Source: SICV01 sp964372375 (lineage in GTDB: Archaea; Nanobdellota; Nanobdellia; Pacearchaeales; GW2011-AR1). From it: DNA of 10,331 nt. The stretch spans positions 1 through 10,331 of the forward strand of contig CAYJQF010000022.1 of assembly GCA_964372375.1 (NCBI GenBank), in the 5' to 3' direction. The position numbers and the translations under genes were made by a program. Positions 7,232 through 10,331 of this stretch are shown here, in pieces (positions within the stretch are counted from its first letter, which is position 1; the number at the start of each line of letters is the position of its first letter). The notes under the pieces were generated by a model. That model was given only the letters and a program-made list of their open reading frames with translations. It did not search any database and had not been told where the DNA came from.

Positions 7232-8623
7232 TTATCGAGCGCCGTGTAAACGACGCACCGTAATCCTCCTACGTAACGATATAATAACAGTAACAATGCC
7301 TCCAATAAAGAGTACGGCAACGGTTAAAATGAGTAAAGTATAGGTGTCAAGGCCTTTCTTCTCAGTTACTTCAAATTGCGCGCTTGAAGTTGCAAAAGCA
7401 CCCGGGTAAAAGACTTCAAGACCCAAGATATATTTACCAGGAGGTAATCCTTTAGTAGGAAACTCCTTACTCAGGCCCTTTGCATCATACACCGAGAAGG
7501 TCTCCGAGTCTTCTAAATAGCTCTTGCCGCTAAAGTCCTTGATAACGTATAAAACGGTCACATCGACCTTTTGCTTAGGGCCAACTTGCTGCAAAGCAAT
7601 CTGCGCAGTCAAGGAATCACCCGTATGCACAATACGCGCAGTTTCAGAAAGCGTCACTGCCGCATCAAAAAGAAAATTCTCGCTCTTTACATTTAAAACA
7701 AGAGGCACAATTAAAGGCTTATTTCCTTTGAAAAAGACAATCGTGCCTGTCTGCAAGCCATTCTGCAATGCACCAATATCCACGGTAATAGTCTTCTTCT
7801 CCTTTGGTGCTAAATGGATTTGAGAGGGTACCTCAATAGTGCCAACCAGCCCAAGAACAACCACTTCTAACGTAAGCTCTTTGTCTTCGGTATTTTCAAT
7901 CTCAAACGTTCGTGTTGTCTTGCTGCCTACCACTGAAGAGAAGCTCAATCCAGTAGGTACATGCAAGAAAGGAGCTGCTCCAGCGCCTCCTGTCGTCGTT
8001 CCAGTCGTAAGAGCACCGCCGGTTGTTCCAGTTGTGGTTCCTCCCCCACCACCGCCACCACTTGTCCCCGTAGTCGTTCCTCCTGAAGAAGTCACATTCG
8101 TTACTGCTAAGGTAAAGTACCGAAAAGTCATGCTTGAAACGGCAACAGAATAGCTCGATTGAGAGGAAAGATCAATGCCTGAACTTACTGCGCTAGCATA
8201 CGTCGAATCATCACCATAATCAGTCAAGGTAAGTTGGTAATTACTATCTGAATAGCTCCAGCTCAAAGCAAGTGTTCCCGTCTGTGCGGGAGTTGCTTGA
8301 TAGGTTAAATTTAACGTACGAGGATTATCAGACGCTTTCCAGGAGTCAAACGCCAACGTGCAGGTGGTTCCCGAAGCACAAATCCGGGAGTAAAAACGGG
8401 AATAATTGGAAGGAGCAGTGGGTGAAGGCAAGTCATACCCATCATACCCATTGAGTGAAGCAGTATTCGTCTGCGCATGGAAGTCTGCACTTAATTGATT
8501 CAACGTTCCGGTAATTTTTAAATCCAATTCAGCGAATACACCAGAAGAAAGAAGAATAAGCGCGACTACTCCAAGCAAGAAAAGCGCTCGTTTCCTTCCT
8601 AAAAGCATACGTTTTTGCATCAT
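7232..8623 (-). CDS. single-pass membrane protein with three beta domains outside
   Basis: 463 residues from the chosen start. Residues 1-31 are a signal peptide (RKRALFLLGVVALILLSSG, cleavage GVFA/ELD). Residues 32-175 form a beta domain with an NGYDGYDLPSPTAP motif near its start. It resembles a small beta-sandwich domain of bacterial secreted proteins with the pattern DGYD-x-P-x-P-P. Two Cys (82, 88) could pair. Residues 178-216 are a Gly/Thr linker. Residues 217-315 and 316-420 are Ig-like domains (PTGLSFSSVVGSKTTRTFEI, LPPGKYILGLEVFY). Residues 428-450 are the membrane helix, followed by a short basic tail (RRRITVRRLHGAR). An ATG at 8680 in the same frame would add 19 residues that are not signal-like and overlap the previous gene by 58 bases. 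The ATG at 8623 has GGTGAT before it and overlaps the previous stop as TAATG. It could anchor the protein encoded before it, which lacks a membrane segment in the part seen. Confidence 0.87.
   Translation of the reverse strand: MMQKRMLLGRKRALFLLGVVALILLSSGVFAELDLKITGTLNQLSADFHAQTNTASLNGYDGYDLPSPTAPSNYSRFYSRICASGTTCTLAFDSWKASDNPRTLNLTYQATPAQTGTLALSWSYSDSNYQLTLTDYGDDSTYASAVSSGIDLSSQSSYSVAVSSMTFRYFTLAVTNVTSSGGTTTGTSGGGGGGGTTTGTTGGALTTGTTTGGAGAAPFLHVPTGLSFSSVVGSKTTRTFEIENTEDKELTLEVVVLGLVGTIEVPSQIHLAPKEKKTITVDIGALQNGLQTGTIVFFKGNKPLIVPLVLNVKSENFLFDAAVTLSETARIVHTGDSLTAQIALQQVGPKQKVDVTVLYVIKDFSGKSYLEDSETFSVYDAKGLSKEFPTKGLPPGKYILGLEVFYPGAFATSSAQFEVTEKKGLDTYTLLILTVAVLFIGGIVTVIISLRRRITVRRLHGAR
7976..8092 (-). 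repeat. low-complexity Gly/Thr linker coding repeat
   Basis: The sequence encodes residues 178-216 of the membrane protein, a tract of GGTTTGT-like units and seven Gly in a row. It is a flexible, probably O-glycosylated spacer between the N-terminal beta domain and the Ig-like stalk. The underlying imperfect short repeats make it prone to length variation. Confidence 0.75.
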
Positions 8624-10331
8624 TATCTCTGTATCACCAACGTTCCATTTTGTTGTGCCCAGACAACATAGCCCTGCCATGAACTTACTGAGCCGGAAGT
8701 TGAGACGGTTCTATAGCCCAGACTGGAATCCCAATACCGGATAAGCGAAGAAAGCCCATCACCAGGCACGCCCACCCATCCTGCAGTAAATGCATCAGTT
8801 ACATTAAGTTGCGTTGTTCCATTGGAGAAGCTCAAATTATTCCAAGGCAAAGACGCATTCAGATATCCTCCGCCACTGCTGACAAACGTCACATTGCCTG
8901 ACTCATTTGCATACACCCAGTATGCTTTCGATCTACGGAGCACTGTATCGTCGGCAGGCGCATACTTGAATGAGCGGACACTTGCAGGAGAGACATTATG
9001 ATAAGCAAGCTGATATTGCACTTTGTTTAGCTCTACCGCAGCAGTCAAAGTGTTTGCACTGCCGTTCGAACTATTGGTAAATAACAAGGCAGAATGATTC
9101 ACTTCAGTGTCAGACGAATAGCCGAGCATGTTCCATCCCCTGCTGACACTCACATTCCTATCGGTGCCCGAGGCATTCAAGCCAGGAATAAGGATGCCGA
9201 GCATGTTCCATCCATAATTCAAGGAGATATTATACTGCAGGACGTGCCTGAAGCTAAATGCGACTGATGCCGTGTCATTGCGATTGCCTACCGTATCTGC
9301 ACTATACACGCGGAAGGTATAGCTTCCTGCCGCAATGCTCGCATTACTTGCATTAAATCCAGTGCTCGAGGCATTCGCCTGCATACTAACATTCGTAATA
9401 CCTCCATCTAAACTGTAATTTGCACTTCCTGGTTCATCCAAGCTTACATTAAAGGTAAGTGTGGTGTTAAGATAGGTAGCATTCTGCAGCTCAACAATCG
9501 TCACCACCGGAGAAACAATATCTGCATTCAAGGTCACATTTCTTGTTTCAGTATAATTAATGGTATTCAACACATCAGTAGCGCTTGCATTGAAGAAGTA
9601 CTGACCATTGCTCAATCCAGTATAATTAATGAAGAAGCTGCTTGCACTGCTGTTGTTTGCATACAACAGGCTATACGTCCCATTATACAAGCGGATAGTT
9701 ATATTAATGAAGTTTGTATCTGAAGCAGTCACATTAATCTGAATATTACTCCTGGTCACTGTTGTACCGGATGTTTCCGTCGTAGTATTAAAGCTGACGC
9801 CAGGCGCAAGAGAATCCACGAAGAACTGGACTCTGCTCGTATTCACATTATTGCTAGTATCGTTCGCGCCGACAAGCCAATTATTGGTTCCCTGACTGCT
9901 TGATAATCCAGTCACATTCGCTCCACATGTCACGCTGGTATTCGTCACTCCATTATCAGTAGAATACCAGCACGCTTGTAAGTTGACATCTGAAACCGTA
10001 TAATTAATCTCAGTTATTAGTCTGGTGTAGGTTGTATTGAGAGGATAGGTAAGATTAATGCTGGGGTTAGCTGTATCAATAGTCACATTTCTCGTTGCAA
10101 GATTATTGATATTACCCACACTGTCATTAATGCTTGCATTAAAGAAGTACAAGCCATCAGATAAACCAGAATAGGTAATATTGTTCGGACTAACAGTTGA
10201 AGTATTGGTTCGTAATAAACTGTTGCTGCCATTGTACAGTCTGATAACGAGTGTTTGTAAGCTTGCATCAGAAGCAGTCACATTCACGGTAAAGCTCGTA
10301 CTCGTTTGTACACTGCCTGAACTAGGAGTAG
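8623..10331 (-). CDS. secreted surface protein with Ig-like repeats and C-terminal GWN module, 5' end outside window
   Basis: 568 residues are visible. The frame is open to the right edge, so the true start lies outside; a GTG at 10287 is only an internal Val codon. Four Ig-like repeats cover residues about 1-87, 88-173, 174-270 and 271-362. They share motifs such as INVTASD, IRLYNG and GQYFFNAS-x-TD. Repeat 2 has two Cys that may pair. Residues 365-568 form a module with two copies of GWNMLG (373 and 398), then KAYWVYANESGNVTF and a final GYVVWAQQNGTLVIQR. This is the pattern of the 'GWN...YW' domains often found at the ends of archaeal and bacterial surface proteins. More than 40 N-X-S/T sequons suggest heavy glycosylation. 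There is no C-terminal membrane helix, so anchoring must come from the missing N-terminus or from a partner such as the membrane protein encoded next. The repeats closely resemble those of the gene at 1-3665. Confidence 0.85.
   Translation of the reverse strand, partial: TPSSGSVQTSTSFTVNVTASDASLQTLVIRLYNGSNSLLRTNTSTVSPNNITYSGLSDGLYFFNASINDSVGNINNLATRNVTIDTANPSINLTYPLNTTYTRLITEINYTVSDVNLQACWYSTDNGVTNTSVTCGANVTGLSSSQGTNNWLVGANDTSNNVNTSRVQFFVDSLAPGVSFNTTTETSGTTVTRSNIQINVTASDTNFINITIRLYNGTYSLLYANNSSASSFFINYTGLSNGQYFFNASATDVLNTINYTETRNVTLNADIVSPVVTIVELQNATYLNTTLTFNVSLDEPGSANYSLDGGITNVSMQANASSTGFNASNASIAAGSYTFRVYSADTVGNRNDTASVAFSFRHVLQYNISLNYGWNMLGILIPGLNASGTDRNVSVSRGWNMLGYSSDTEVNHSALLFTNSSNGSANTLTAAVELNKVQYQLAYHNVSPASVRSFKYAPADDTVLRRSKAYWVYANESGNVTFVSSGGGYLNASLPWNNLSFSNGTTQLNVTDAFTAGWVGVPGDGLSSLIRYWDSSLGYRTVSTSGSVSSWQGYVVWAQQNGTLVIQR
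8633..8638 (-). promoter_or_regulatory. Shine-Dalgarno GGTGAT deciding the start at 8623
   Basis: GGTGAT matches the complement of the archaeal 16S rRNA 3' end (ATCACC). It stands nine bases before the ATG that overlaps the previous gene's stop (TAATG). It supports 8623 over 8680 as the start and suggests translational coupling between the two genes. Confidence 0.65.
9121..9213 (-). repeat. 18-bp direct repeat pair, 75-bp period, encoding GWNMLG twice
   Basis: An identical 18-base stretch at 9121-9138 and 9196-9213 encodes GWNMLG in both copies, 25 codons apart. It marks an in-frame duplication, or the start of two consecutive structural units, at the head of the C-terminal module. Confidence 0.75.
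10136..10160 (-). repeat. 25-bp dispersed repeat, right copy
   Basis: This is the partner of 34-58, within the first visible Ig-like repeat of the right-hand surface protein. Two direct copies about 10.1 kb apart in the same orientation could recombine and delete the genes between them. Confidence 0.8.

Noticed and set aside
7839..8153. Plus-strand frame with a poly-Pro/Val product
   Set aside because: It is the complement of the Gly/Thr linker of the membrane protein. The repetition comes from that linker.
8624..8680. ATG at 8680 as start of the membrane protein
   Set aside because: It would add MAGLCCLGTTKWNVGDTEI before a normal signal peptide and overlap the previous gene by 58 bases. 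The ATG at 8623 has a good ribosome site.
10285..10287. GTG as start codon of the right-hand gene
   Set aside because: The frame stays open upstream to the window edge and already encodes the first strand of an Ig-like repeat, so the GTG is an internal Val.
1..10331. Archaellum, type IV pilus, CRISPR, transposon, tRNA or rRNA
   Set aside because: No secretion ATPase, prepilin motif, spaced identical repeats, transposase or structural-RNA signature could be found on either strand.

Overview
The window looks like a piece of an archaeal genome, most probably a DPANN archaeon of the Woesearchaeota/Pacearchaeota type. The reasons are secreted proteins very rich in Asn, Thr and Ser with dense N-X-S/T sequons, a surface-protein domain I know from those lineages, a TATA/BRE-like promoter, and Shine-Dalgarno sites of the GGTGAT type. 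The lineage is inferred from protein style; no marker gene is present.

All five genes are on the minus strand, so transcription runs from right to left. First (8623-10331) comes the C-terminal part of a large secreted protein made of Ig-like repeats and ending in a 'GWN' module. Its stop codon overlaps the start of a 463-residue single-pass membrane protein (7232-8623) with a large extracellular part. Seven bases further on is a second single-pass membrane protein (6001-7224). It repeats the extracellular plan of the first but carries a strongly basic cytoplasmic tail of about 120 residues. After a short gap follows a 689-residue, almost purely alpha-helical coiled-coil protein with no signal peptide (3896-5965). 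These four genes look like one transcription unit, although a TATA-like element near 6000 may give the coiled-coil gene its own promoter.

A 218-230 bp intergenic stretch holds an inverted repeat and a good archaeal promoter for the fifth gene (1-3665, running off the left edge). This is a very large secreted multidomain protein: signal peptide, a DPANN-type surface domain, a LamG/concanavalin-like domain with an eight-cysteine insert, and Ig-like repeats closely related to those of the first gene.

Taken together, the window encodes an outside-membrane-inside series: secreted adhesin-like proteins, two paralogous membrane proteins with Ig-like ectodomains, and a long cytoplasmic rod. A reasonable but unproven idea is an envelope scaffold or attachment apparatus in which the basic tail of the second membrane protein meets the coiled-coil rod inside the cell. 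No enzyme, RNA gene, transposon or CRISPR array is visible, and the plus strand carries no convincing gene.
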